A stretch of DNA of 40,521 bases from a virus, in the IMG/VR virus record IMGVR_UViG_3300025000_000220, positions 1-40,521 of that record; one strand, given 5' to 3'. Below the pieces are notes generated by a model. That model saw nothing but the letters and a program-made list of their open reading frames with translations. It had not been told where the DNA came from and made no database searches. Each line of letters opens with the position of its first letter. The stretch's first letter is position 1. Of this stretch, positions 23,614 to 30,341 are shown piece by piece. The position numbers were made by a program, and so were the translations under genes.

Positions 23614-24399
23614 ATGTCACCAAATTCAATACAAAAAGGTGTTAGGGAATTGGGTATGTTGCTCAATAAAAACTCCCCAACGATTCTAACTGGGCTCAGT
23701 GTTGCTGGGCTTGTAAGTACGGTTATTCTAGCCGTGCAGGCAACACCAAAAGCAATTGATATTTTGAATGCTCCTGAAAATATGGAATTTGAAACTTGTC
23801 CCGGGTCAATACATGTTCCTATTGAAAAAACAAAACAGGAAATCATCAAGTTGACTTGGAAATGTTATATTCCAGCTGCTGCTGTAGGTGCTGCAACAAT
23901 TGCTTGTATTATTGGAGCTAATTCTATTAGTCTTCGCCGTAATGCGGCTCTCGCAAGCCTCTATACACTCACAGAACGTGCAATGCAGGAATATCAGGCG
24001 AAAGTTGTCGAGACAATCGGCAAAAACAAAGAGGAGAAGATCAAGGAACAAATACTCCAAGATAAGATCAACTCTAATCCTTTATCTGGGAATACTATCA
24101 TATTAACAGGTAAGGGCAATACTCTTTGTTATGATGTTCTCTCAGGACGATATTTCAAGAACGATATCGAAAATATCCGTCGTATTCAGAATGATTTCAA
24201 CGAGGCACTAATCACTGAGATGTACCGCAGTCTCAATGAATTATATTCTGAGTTGGGTCTTGAAGAGACGAAAACGGGTAGAGATACCGGTTGGGTTCTT
24301 GAGCATGGTAAACTTGAGATTATATTCTCGGCTAAGATTGCTGACGATGGAACACCATGCATTGTTATTGATTATCGTAACGGACCAAGGATGATATAA
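23614..24399 (+). CDS. Two-TM phage protein, paralog A (DUF6353-like)
   Basis: 261 residues from ATG 23614. There are membrane segments at about residues 22-42 (PTILTGLSVAGLVSTVILAV) and 86-104 (IPAAAVGAATIACIIGAN), then LRRNAALASLYTLTERAMQEY starting a charged helix. The C-terminal domain has SGRYFKNDIENIRRIQNDFN, then MYRSLNELYSELGLEETKTG and a GW. I associate the pattern with an uncharacterised phage family (DUF6353, from memory). The 27694 gene shares its layout. It has promoter P5 with a hairpin leader, and its stop overlaps the next ATG by one base. Confidence 0.8.
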   Translation: MSPNSIQKGVRELGMLLNKNSPTILTGLSVAGLVSTVILAVQATPKAIDILNAPENMEFETCPGSIHVPIEKTKQEIIKLTWKCYIPAAAVGAATIACIIGANSISLRRNAALASLYTLTERAMQEYQAKVVETIGKNKEEKIKEQILQDKINSNPLSGNTIILTGKGNTLCYDVLSGRYFKNDIENIRRIQNDFNEALITEMYRSLNELYSELGLEETKTGRDTGWVLEHGKLEIIFSAKIADDGTPCIVIDYRNGPRMI

Positions 24400-24671
24400 T
24401 GTACAGCCACATTGTTGTTTTCTTATTATCGCCTTTATATGGTTACCAAAATAAATTAATTATTGAGGGTAGTAATTTTGATGGCTTTAGTGCTTATATT
24501 CTTTCAAATAGTACTAAGGTGTGTACTAGCGATATAAGTATTACTTTTAAAACAATCGAGGAGGCTATGTTATCGTTGGACAAATCCTGTTTCAACTGGA
24601 TAGAAAAGAATAAAATAAGATCCTTCTTCCCATCATATTTAAATGATTTCTTGAATGGAGAAACGGAATGA
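24399..24671 (+). CDS. Hypothetical protein, pair member 1
   Basis: 90 residues (MYSHIVVFLLSPLYGYQNKL). It begins on the last A of the previous stop and overlaps the next gene by ATGA, so the three are co-translated. The C-terminal half ITFKTIEEAMLSLDKSCFNW is similar to ATLKEAMTALSERCEEWEH in the next gene, suggesting a duplicated small domain. The protein is soluble with a beta-strand-rich start. No family recognised. Confidence 0.62.
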   Translation: MYSHIVVFLLSPLYGYQNKLIIEGSNFDGFSAYILSNSTKVCTSDISITFKTIEEAMLSLDKSCFNWIEKNKIRSFFPSYLNDFLNGETE

Positions 24672-24898
24672 TATCATATGCGGCATTTGAAACTATTTTG
24701 GCTCTTTATTCTGCGGATTTTAAATCAATAACAGTAATGATGGTTAAAGGTGTATATACGGTTAGTTTTATTGCTGATGGGAATATCGTATATAGTACCA
24801 AAGGACACGCAACGCTTAAAGAGGCAATGACAGCATTATCTGAAAGATGCGAGGAATGGGAACATGATCATTGTATTGTAACGTCCGCAGGTAGTTAA
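24668..24898 (+). CDS. Hypothetical protein, pair member 2
   Basis: 76 residues. The fold order mirrors its neighbour: an N-terminal helix (SYAAFETILALYSADFKSI), two beta strands (VKGVYTVSFIADGNIVYSTK), then a helix ATLKEAMTALSERCEEWEH. TGGAGA precedes the ATG, which overlaps the preceding stop. Small beta-beta-alpha proteins like this are common in phages, without known function. Confidence 0.62.
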   Translation: MISYAAFETILALYSADFKSITVMMVKGVYTVSFIADGNIVYSTKGHATLKEAMTALSERCEEWEHDHCIVTSAGS

Positions 24899-25015
24899 AT
24901 GAACCTCGATAAATGGTATCGGCTAACAAAAACGTTTGTAATCCTTGCCGCCATATCTGCAATTATTGAATGGTTCGCGTTAATTATTTTTGCTGTGTAT
25001 CTTATTAGTCAATAA
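24899..25015 (+). CDS. Very small membrane protein (38 aa)
   Basis: ATG 24899 begins one base after the previous stop and gives 38 residues ending at TAA 25013-25015. It is MNLDKWYRLT followed by a membrane segment (FVILAAISAIIEWFALIIFA, about residues 13-33). The ribosome site is weak (GCAGGTAG), so initiation is probably coupled to the gene before it. The clear hydrophobic segment, correct packing and flanking small membrane genes support it. Confidence 0.5.
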   Translation: MNLDKWYRLTKTFVILAAISAIIEWFALIIFAVYLISQ

Positions 25016-25026
25016 AAGGAGAAAAA

Positions 25027-25170
25027 ATGCCCGAGGGTAAAAAATCACCAAATGTCGATGATATAGCGAAGGCACTTGTAACTTGGTTCTTCATTATGTT
25101 AATGGTGACCGCAACTATATTTGTTGCTAAGTTTGTTTGGCTTACGGCTTTTGTTGGGTTTTGTAAATGA
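25027..25170 (+). CDS. Very small membrane protein (47 aa)
   Basis: ATG 25027 follows AAAAGGAG at 25014-25021. The product is 47 residues: a polar N-terminus (MPEGKKSPNVDDIAKALV) then a membrane segment at about residues 20-45 (FFIMLMVTATIFVAKFVWLT). The strong ribosome site makes this one of the better-supported genes too short for routine ORF calling. Function unknown. Confidence 0.65.
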   Translation: MPEGKKSPNVDDIAKALVTWFFIMLMVTATIFVAKFVWLTAFVGFCK

Positions 25171-25171
25171 C

Positions 25172-25276
25172 ATGTCCGAAGAAAATAAAGAATTACTATT
25201 GTGGTGTATTATACTGGTTATGATTTTCGCAGTAATCGGTATTTGTGCTCTACTGGCACGTATCTTATTCAACTAA
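25172..25276 (+). CDS. Very small membrane protein (34 aa)
   Basis: ATG 25172 lies just after the stop at 25168-25170. It gives 34 residues: MSEENKELLLW then a membrane segment (CIIILVM-like core, IFAVIGICALLARILF, about residues 12-32). There is no strong ribosome site, so translation would rely on termination-reinitiation from the upstream gene. It is plausible because of its position in a run of similar membrane proteins. Confidence 0.45.
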   Translation: MSEENKELLLWCIILVMIFAVIGICALLARILFN

Positions 25277-25305
25277 TCATATTCACAATAAAAAGGAGAT
25301 TTACA

Positions 25306-25470
25306 ATGTTTGAAAAAATGAAGAATTGGGTTGTTGAGCACAAGTTGGACGTGATTGAAAGAGGTGCCATGGTTCTCGGCGCCATCGTTGGTGTGGTCGT
25401 CGTTGCAGTCTCTATGAGCATCAAAAGCGAAGAGACCGCTGACGAAGATATGATCACTCTTCCCGACTAG
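25306..25470 (+). CDS. Small membrane protein (54 aa)
   Basis: The start at 25306 follows AAAAGGAG at 25290-25297. A longer in-frame version from 25201 would cover the preceding small gene and lacks a ribosome site. An amphipathic N-terminus (MFEKMKNWVVEHKLDVIERG) precedes a membrane segment at about residues 20-38 (AMVLGAIVGVVVVAVSMSI) and an acidic tail (ETADEDMITLPD). Function unknown. The plan (amphipathic helix, TM, acidic tail) resembles other members of this island. Confidence 0.68.
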   Translation: MFEKMKNWVVEHKLDVIERGAMVLGAIVGVVVVAVSMSIKSEETADEDMITLPD

Positions 25471-25506
25471 TACTATATTTACAGCTTCTTGAAAGGATAT
25501 TCACCG

Positions 25507-25686
25507 ATGAAATTCAGTCCACTTATAAATGTTTTAGAAGTTGGTCGTGAATTAATGAAACAAATAGCTATCGGATTAGAACAATCATTAATATATGCTA
25601 GAAGTTTCTATTCTGGCATTATAGATCCTTCAAAAGAAAAACGTCGTGAAATGTATCATCGTCGTTATGCTCGAAGGAGTAAATAA
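25507..25686 (+). CDS. Hypothetical basic protein (59 aa)
   Basis: ATG 25507 follows CTTGAAAGGAT, a degraded form of the hairpin ribosome site. The product has an amphipathic first half (MKFSPLINVLEVGRELMKQI, then AIGLEQSLIYARSFYSGI) and a very basic C-terminus (KEKRREMYHRRYARRSK) that could bind nucleic acid or membrane phosphates. The stop overlaps the next ATG by one base. No family recognised. Confidence 0.62.
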   Translation: MKFSPLINVLEVGRELMKQIAIGLEQSLIYARSFYSGIIDPSKEKRREMYHRRYARRSK

Positions 25687-25922
25687 TGGTCGCTATATCC
25701 CCAACACATTATCACGTTTCGGCAATCGGTTCTCCGAATCCTATTCCGGCAGAGATTTGTACTGATGAAAAATCAGCAGATCAAGCAATCTTAAAAATGA
25801 CGGAAATGGTCTTTACTCAGTATGGTATTCGGCCTACAAAAGTAGTGGATGGAATTGTGCATCTCGACGATGGTAGTTATATCCGAAAACGTGGATGCAT
25901 TGGCCATTGTCCGACTGCGTAA
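25686..25922 (+). CDS. Hypothetical protein with C-terminal Cys pair
   Basis: 78 residues (MVAISPTHYHVSAIGSPNPI). It ends in RGCIGHCPTA, where Cys-x-x-x-Cys beside His could form a small metal or disulfide site. GAAGGAG at 25673-25679 is inside the end of the previous gene, and the ATG shares a base with its stop. Promoter P6 begins immediately after this gene, so it closes its transcription unit, although no clear terminator hairpin is seen here. Confidence 0.6.
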   Translation: MVAISPTHYHVSAIGSPNPIPAEICTDEKSADQAILKMTEMVFTQYGIRPTKVVDGIVHLDDGSYIRKRGCIGHCPTA

Positions 25923-25924
25923 CC

Positions 25925-25953
25925 TCGCAGAAATAACGTCTGCTATAATGAAA
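25925..25953 (+). promoter_or_regulatory. Phage promoter P6 (TCGC-box family)
   Basis: TCGCAGAAATAAC (25925-25937), six bases, TATAAT (25944-25949), then GAAAC. The box is identical to that of P3. It drives the gene at 25980. Confidence 0.82.
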
Positions 25954-25979
25954 CTATATTCTAAATAGGAGACTAAATC

Positions 25980-26240
25980 ATGGACAAGATGAAAATTGTT
26001 AAATGGATTATTCGTATTGTTGCGCAAGTCGCAGTCGGGCAAGTTATCGATAATGTTCTAGTAATGAATACCCCAGTTGGGCTTAGCACTGTAAAAACAG
26101 TGTTAACAAAAACAGGAGGCTTCGTTATTAGTAGCATGGTCGCTGACAAAAGTTCCGATTATGTGATGAACGAAATTAACAGAATGATACCAGAAAAAAC
26201 AGTTGAAGAACCAAAATCTGAGAAAGAGGAAACCAAATAG
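25980..26240 (+). CDS. Hypothetical membrane-associated protein (86 aa)
   Basis: A basic start (MDKMKIVKWIIRIVAQVAVG) runs into a hydrophobic region at about residues 9-30, a second hydrophobic patch (GGFVISSMVADKSSDYVM) lies near residues 46-63, and the tail is Glu/Lys-rich (EEPKSEKEETK). TAGGAGA at 25966-25972 precedes the ATG. It is a one-gene unit between promoter P6 and a terminator. It may sit on the inner membrane face. Function unknown. Confidence 0.7.
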   Translation: MDKMKIVKWIIRIVAQVAVGQVIDNVLVMNTPVGLSTVKTVLTKTGGFVISSMVADKSSDYVMNEINRMIPEKTVEEPKSEKEETK

Positions 26241-26251
26241 AAAATAGAATG

Positions 26252-26293
26252 AAGTGAGATATCAATAACATGGTATCTTACTTTATCTTTTTC
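26252..26293 (+). terminator. Intrinsic terminator
   Basis: AAGTGAGATATCA (26252-26264) pairs with TGGTATCTTACTT (26271-26283, two G-U pairs) around a six-base loop, followed by TATCTTTTTC. It lies between the 25980 gene and the 26309 gene, with no TCGC-box promoter after it. Confidence 0.85.
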
Positions 26294-26308
26294 TACGAAA
26301 GGATAAAT

Positions 26309-26968
26309 ATGGCAGAAATTAGTAATGAGAAATTTCCATCTAACTCGCACATTAGTAAACTCGCTATCTCTGAAGATGGCAGTGTTCCCGCCAAAAATAT
26401 TCAAAAAATAGCAAATGGACGAGTCATCCAAAAAAGAAAGTCAATCGGCAATACTATCACTCAAACTTTGTTCGGTAATGATGCTCGCGCTGTTGTTCGT
26501 TATATCCTACAAGATGTACTTATTCCTGCAGCCAAGAGCACTATACAAGAAATGGTTAGTGGTGGTATTGAGATGCTCTTATTTGGTGAGAGTGGCGGTC
26601 GTAATCGCTCCTTGTCCCGAGATCGTAATCGGAGTTATGTAAGCTATAATAACTTCTCTAAAAGCCGTAGCATCAATAGTGATCGATTCTCCTCAAGAAG
26701 TGAACAGCCTGTACATTCTCTCCGGCAGAGTAAATATGAGAACATAGTTCTCGAAGATCGCGGAGAGGCTGAGGACGTTATTGAAAATCTCTGTGATCTA
26801 ATTGATCAATATGGTGTTGCTACTTTGTCTGACTTCTTTGAGCTCGTTGATGTTGACAGTGATTTCTCCGATAATAAATATGGTTGGACGAATCTCTCTC
26901 AAGCACGAGTTAATCATGTTCGAGAAGGTTATGTTATTGCCTTCCCTAAAGCTAGACCAGTAGAGTAA
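26309..26968 (+). CDS. Conserved phage protein with C-terminal DUF-type domain
   Basis: 219 residues from ATG 26309 behind GAAAGGAT. The longer frame from 26270 starts inside the terminator and is rejected. The middle is Arg/Ser-rich and probably disordered (GGRNRSLSRDRNRSYVSY). The C-terminal 80 residues form a compact domain, YENIVLEDRGEAEDVIENLC, then LIDQYGVATLSDFFELVDV and KYGWTNLSQARVNHVREGY. I have seen this last block in many Gram-positive phages without a function. An RS-like linker may mediate nucleic acid or protein binding, which is inference. Confidence 0.72.
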   Translation: MAEISNEKFPSNSHISKLAISEDGSVPAKNIQKIANGRVIQKRKSIGNTITQTLFGNDARAVVRYILQDVLIPAAKSTIQEMVSGGIEMLLFGESGGRNRSLSRDRNRSYVSYNNFSKSRSINSDRFSSRSEQPVHSLRQSKYENIVLEDRGEAEDVIENLCDLIDQYGVATLSDFFELVDVDSDFSDNKYGWTNLSQARVNHVREGYVIAFPKARPVE

Positions 26969-26970
26969 AT

Positions 26971-27303
26971 ATGAAAAAAGATGAAATCAATTTAACTGGT
27001 GGGGTACCAAAAACAAAAAAAGAATTAAAATCTGAAACTCCTCCTGGTTTTCTTGAAGCTGCAAATAGTAAAAACTTAGAGCTTTACAAAGAAGCCCAAA
27101 TTGCGGAGGAGTGTAAGGACGGAACAATTACTAAAATTGAGTTGGATTTGGCGCTCAAAGAGTTTTCTGATCGTATGATTAAAGAATGGAATGCTCTTAT
27201 CGAATCCGAGCCTTTTGTTAACTTCCGTTTAGCAGTTGATTCTCTAGTTAAAGCAGCCTTAGAAATATCAAAAGCTGCTGAAAAAATTGATAAGAAGAAG
27301 TAA
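26971..27303 (+). CDS. Hypothetical helical protein
   Basis: 110 residues, soluble and mainly charged helices (MKKDEINLTGGVPKTKKELK, then TKIELDLALKEFSDRMIKEW and DSLVKAALEISKAAEKIDKK). It starts two bases after the previous stop with no strong ribosome site, so it is probably coupled. The next gene follows two bases after its stop. No family recognised. Its co-location with a MazG-like gene suggests at most a shared transcript. Confidence 0.6.
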   Translation: MKKDEINLTGGVPKTKKELKSETPPGFLEAANSKNLELYKEAQIAEECKDGTITKIELDLALKEFSDRMIKEWNALIESEPFVNFRLAVDSLVKAALEISKAAEKIDKKK

Positions 27304-27305
27304 CT

Positions 27306-27707
27306 ATGAAAGAATTTCAGGATGACAACCGACGAAAATTGGAAAAAGTTGGTATTTTAATAACCAGTAAGTCTAAAGAATCGGTAAAAAAGAACAAAGC
27401 AAGTATTCCCGAACCAGCACCAGTATCAAATGATTTACCTAATGTTTGGGACCTTGTACTCCAAGATATGCAAGCTCGTGATGTTATGGGTTTACAAAAA
27501 TATAAAACCCATCTACAACCGTTTAATGGACGAGACCCGTTATGGGACGCATATCAAGAAGCTCTAGATTTGGTTGTTTATCTACGCCAAGCAATATTTG
27601 AAAAGGAGCAGTACGCTAATCAAATTAAGACTTCTTATGAATCGCGTGTTACAGCGCTTGAAGCAACTAATAACTTAAAAAAAGGAAAAAACAATGGAAC
27701 TATCTAA
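27306..27707 (+). CDS. MazG-like / dNTP pyrophosphohydrolase-like protein
   Basis: 133 residues. The block VWDLVLQDMQARDVMGLQKY, then LQPFNGRDPLWDAYQEALDL with VVYLRQAIFEKEQYANQI resembles all-alpha NTP pyrophosphohydrolases (MazG/dUTPase-2 superfamily). The EALDLVVYLR helix supplies the acidic metal-binding face together with the upstream Asp/Glu residues. Such enzymes in phages can adjust dNTP pools or alarmones. The first 45 residues are a disordered Lys/Pro-rich linker. The assignment is moderate because the full EExxE-12-28-ExxD set is not unambiguous. Confidence 0.65.
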   Translation: MKEFQDDNRRKLEKVGILITSKSKESVKKNKASIPEPAPVSNDLPNVWDLVLQDMQARDVMGLQKYKTHLQPFNGRDPLWDAYQEALDLVVYLRQAIFEKEQYANQIKTSYESRVTALEATNNLKKGKNNGTI

Positions 27708-28602
27708 TGCACAAGGTATTGTCACCAGATCCCTAAGTCGTGGCGGATTACTCGCCAAGAAATACAGTCCCGAAATTCTCATGGGACTTGGGGTTATTGG
27801 TATTGTCACAAGTGCTGTTATGGCTTGTAAAGCAACATTGAAACTTGATGAGGTTATGGCTCCATCCGAACAAGAACTGATCAAGGTACACAAGGGCCGT
27901 GAAACTTATACCCCAGATGAGTACTCACAAACTGACTACCAGAAAGACCTTGGTCTGTCATATTTGCATCGTGGCCTTGCTCTCTCTAAATTATACGGTC
28001 CTGCTGCTCTCATTGGTGTAGCCTCGATCAGTTGTCTCTTGGGTTCCCATGTCATTCTGTCAAAACGTAATATCGCCGTTATGGCCGCTTACAAACTGAT
28101 TGAAGACAGCTTCAACAAATATCGTGATCGTATCGCTGCTGAATTCGGAACAGACAAAGAACGGAACTTCCGGTTTGGCATTACACAAGAGACTGGCACT
28201 GAAACGGTTGTAGATGGTGATGGTAAGAAATCAAAACAGAAAATTACTCATGATCTGGTTGATCCTTCTGCCATAAGTGATTATGCCATTTTCTTCGATG
28301 AAAATTCTGTTGAATGGAAACGTGATAACAATCTCAACAAATTCTTCCTCACTTCAACTCAGCAATACTGCACCGATGCACTACGCAGTCGCGGTCATCT
28401 CTTCCTTAACGAAGTGTATGATATGCTGGGCGTTCCCCGTACTCAAGCCGGCTCAGTTGTGGGTTGGGTCATGAGTAAAGGTGGCGATGAGTTCGTTGAC
28501 TTCGGTATATACGAAGTACGGAATGCTGATTTCGTGAACGGCTACGAACGTTCCATCTTGCTTGATTTCAATGTCGACGGTTTGATCTACGATAGAATCT
28601 GA
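27694..28602 (+). CDS. Two-TM phage protein, paralog B (DUF6353-like)
   Basis: 302 residues. Layout matches the 23614 gene: a membrane segment at about residues 27-46 (PEILMGLGVIGIVTSAVMAC), an insert, a second at about 103-123 (YGPAALIGVASISCLLGSHV), then LSKRNIAVMAAYKLIEDSFN beginning a charged helix. The C-terminal domain has RGHLFLNEVYDMLGVPRTQA, then a GW and FGIYEVRNADFVNGYERSIL. It starts within the last codons of the MazG-like gene behind AAAAAGGAA. It ends at TGA 28600-28602, but the frame stays open for 76 more codons after that stop. Confidence 0.8.
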   Translation: MELSNAQGIVTRSLSRGGLLAKKYSPEILMGLGVIGIVTSAVMACKATLKLDEVMAPSEQELIKVHKGRETYTPDEYSQTDYQKDLGLSYLHRGLALSKLYGPAALIGVASISCLLGSHVILSKRNIAVMAAYKLIEDSFNKYRDRIAAEFGTDKERNFRFGITQETGTETVVDGDGKKSKQKITHDLVDPSAISDYAIFFDENSVEWKRDNNLNKFFLTSTQQYCTDALRSRGHLFLNEVYDMLGVPRTQAGSVVGWVMSKGGDEFVDFGIYEVRNADFVNGYERSILLDFNVDGLIYDRI

Positions 28603-28833
28603 CTACGCGACGGCCTATCTGCATTTGGATCTGGGCATTTCCTACGAGATATTCAAGATTACCCAGATCTTTATATGTATGATAATGGCGCCGTTGACCC
28701 AGAACCAAAAAAACGTACATTAACTGTATATGCAACTATAAAGAATCCAAATGATCCATATTGCGAATCTGTTCATATCCGTCAATTAATTCATAAAAAG
28801 GAAGAAAAACATAATGAACTCACAAACTCTTAA
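28603..28833 (+). other. In-frame open extension after TGA; possible readthrough tail or gene remnant
   Basis: After the TGA at 28600-28602 (followed by CTA) the same frame stays open for 76 codons to TAA 28831-28833. The translation looks coding in character, including HFLRDIQDYPDLYMYDNGAV and TIKNPNDPYCESVHIRQLIH. It has an internal ATG at 28675 (52 residues) but no ribosome site. The last 20 bases overlap the 28814 gene. It may be a rare readthrough extension, the remnant of a lost gene, or an error at one base. Confidence 0.4.
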
Positions 28834-29482
28834 GACTGTCAGCTTATATGCTGGTGGTGCTCTCGTCGGTGCTGCAATGGGAGCCATCATTGGTTCCTTG
28901 ATTGTTGATCAAATCCTGGCTGCTGAAAATGGCCCTGTTCAAGTATTAGAGGAGGAGGCTGCGGAGGAGGAGTCTGAAGATCCCGACTCGCGACCCACAC
29001 TTCTGAAACGTCCACCAAAAGATCGAAAAATGGTCAAAATTGATTACACCAAATTCACGAAAGATGATAAAGGTGGCCCTGATCAATTAACCGAACTAGT
29101 TCAGAAGTATGCGAAGGCCGAAGAGACTGAAGATAGTCTTGATATGTCCCGTCCATACGTTATCTCAATTGAAGACTTCAATGAAGGCGGAGAGAACAAT
29201 TCAAAGGTAACTTTGACATACTATGATTCTGATGACGTTCTCTGTCAGCCAGATGATACTCCCATTCCGGAAGTTGAGAAACTTATCGGTACGGATTCTC
29301 TCACAAAATTTGGTATGAATTCGGACGATGTCGATGTTGTTTATGTTCGTAATACCAATATCTCTGCGGACTTTGAAGTAATTCGTGTGCACTCTTCATA
29401 TTCACACACAGTCCTCGGTGTTCCTTTAGAAGAGAAGCCTGTCAAGAAAGCGAAAAAACAGGATGAAGATTCCGAAGAATGA
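28814..29482 (+). CDS. Membrane-anchored acidic protein of unknown function
   Basis: 222 residues. One membrane segment at about residues 12-35 (YAGGALVGAAMGAIIGSLIV) is followed by a strongly acidic linker (EEEAAEEESEDPD) and a soluble domain: RPYVISIEDFNEGGENNSKV, then TLTYYDSDDVLCQPDDTPIP and DVDVVYVRNTNISADFEVIR. I know this domain from other Gram-positive phages but not its function. AAAAGGAAG at 28796-28804 sets the start. The end overlaps the next gene by 20 bases in another frame. Confidence 0.72.
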   Translation: MNSQTLKTVSLYAGGALVGAAMGAIIGSLIVDQILAAENGPVQVLEEEAAEEESEDPDSRPTLLKRPPKDRKMVKIDYTKFTKDDKGGPDQLTELVQKYAKAEETEDSLDMSRPYVISIEDFNEGGENNSKVTLTYYDSDDVLCQPDDTPIPEVEKLIGTDSLTKFGMNSDDVDVVYVRNTNISADFEVIRVHSSYSHTVLGVPLEEKPVKKAKKQDEDSEE

Positions 29483-29993
29483 AGATCCTTATTTCCTTTG
29501 GCTATGCACTCAAGTAAATATATTTGAAGCGGACAGAGGATGGATTAATTTGTTACAAGATTTGCATGCAAGCCCTTTCATCTGGAGTGTTCCAAATGAT
29601 GATAATCGTTCTGAGGACGGAATACAGCTAAGAGAAACATATGCCAATCTATATCCTGGTTATAATTACTCTTTAGATGGAAATGCTTCCGTACTCGAGA
29701 TGTTAATCGCTTTGGCTATTCAGATGGACGGAATACTCGGTGATTTAAATGGATGGCCGAAGGTTGCAAATTGGTTTGTCGAACTATTACAAAATCTAGA
29801 CCTGGAACCATATTACGGGTTTAGGGATGCGGACACCAGGAGACTTAAAAATAGTCAAAAGTTGCACGTATTCTTAGGACGTGAGTATGATTCAAATGGT
29901 CGCGGAGGTCTATTTCCGTTAAAACATCCGGAACAGGACCAACGAAAAGTAGAGATTTGGTACCAATTAATGGCTTATTTGAACGAACATTAG
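29463..29993 (+). CDS. Conserved hypothetical phage protein
   Basis: 176 residues (MKIPKNEDPYFLWLCTQVNI). It is all-alpha in appearance, with LLQDLHASPFIWSVPNDDNR, then SEDGIQLRETYANLYPG, ASVLEMLIALAIQMDGILGD and WFVELLQNLDLEPYYGF. This pattern recurs in Gram-positive phages beside the preceding gene, without a known role. It starts inside that gene, so translation is likely coupled. It is the last gene before the repeat-rich non-coding region. Confidence 0.7.
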   Translation: MKIPKNEDPYFLWLCTQVNIFEADRGWINLLQDLHASPFIWSVPNDDNRSEDGIQLRETYANLYPGYNYSLDGNASVLEMLIALAIQMDGILGDLNGWPKVANWFVELLQNLDLEPYYGFRDADTRRLKNSQKLHVFLGREYDSNGRGGLFPLKHPEQDQRKVEIWYQLMAYLNEH

Positions 29994-30341
29994 CCTAAAA
30001 AAGCCCAAATTTCTGTTACACTTTTGTAAAAATGTTACACTTTTTACGAGCAAATTTCTAGTCGATTTTAGAAAATTAGAAAAATGTTACGAAAAAGTGT
30101 AACATTGTTACGTTTCCGTAAAAAAAACGTAACAGATTTTTGCCATTATAAGCCCTTTTAAGGCCTTTATTTTGAACATTCCGGTACTATCCTACCGTTA
30201 AAAATGACTTGTGTTACGTTGTTACACTTTTTTACCTAAACTAATAATAAGAGAAAAAACAGTATTTATAAAAGTTTTAGAATTGGTAAAAAAACGTAAC
30301 AGTGTAACAAGTGAATTTATCTCTTGAAAGGAGATTAACCT
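29994..30341 (+). repeat. Iteron cluster; candidate replication origin / operator region
   Basis: 348 non-coding bases hold ten copies of TGTTAC(A/G)(C/T) in both orientations. Forward copies begin at 30014, 30033, 30085, 30106, 30212 and 30220. Reverse copies span 30097-30104, 30127-30134, 30294-30301 and 30302-30309. Some are abutting pairs (30212-30227 reads TGTTACGTTGTTACAC). The surroundings are very AT-rich with A and T tracts, as in origin melting regions. It lies directly upstream of the helicase-primase-polymerase gene. Binding by the replication protein or a repressor is inference. Confidence 0.72.
30319..30335 (+). promoter_or_regulatory. Ribosome-site hairpin ATCTCTT-GAA-AGGAGAT
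   Basis: The core TCTCTT-GAA-AGGAGA (30320-30334) has an extra A-T closing pair here, so the stem is seven pairs. The GTG start of the replication protein lies six bases after it. Confidence 0.62.

Noticed and set aside
30140-30155. TATAAG at 30148 as a promoter for the replication gene
   Set aside because: Weak -10 with no TCGC box and no clear -35; A/T tracts throughout make such matches expected by chance. A promoter somewhere in the gap remains likely.
29994-30341. CRISPR array
   Set aside because: The repeats are 8 bases, irregularly spaced and in both orientations, with no uniform spacers and no cas genes.
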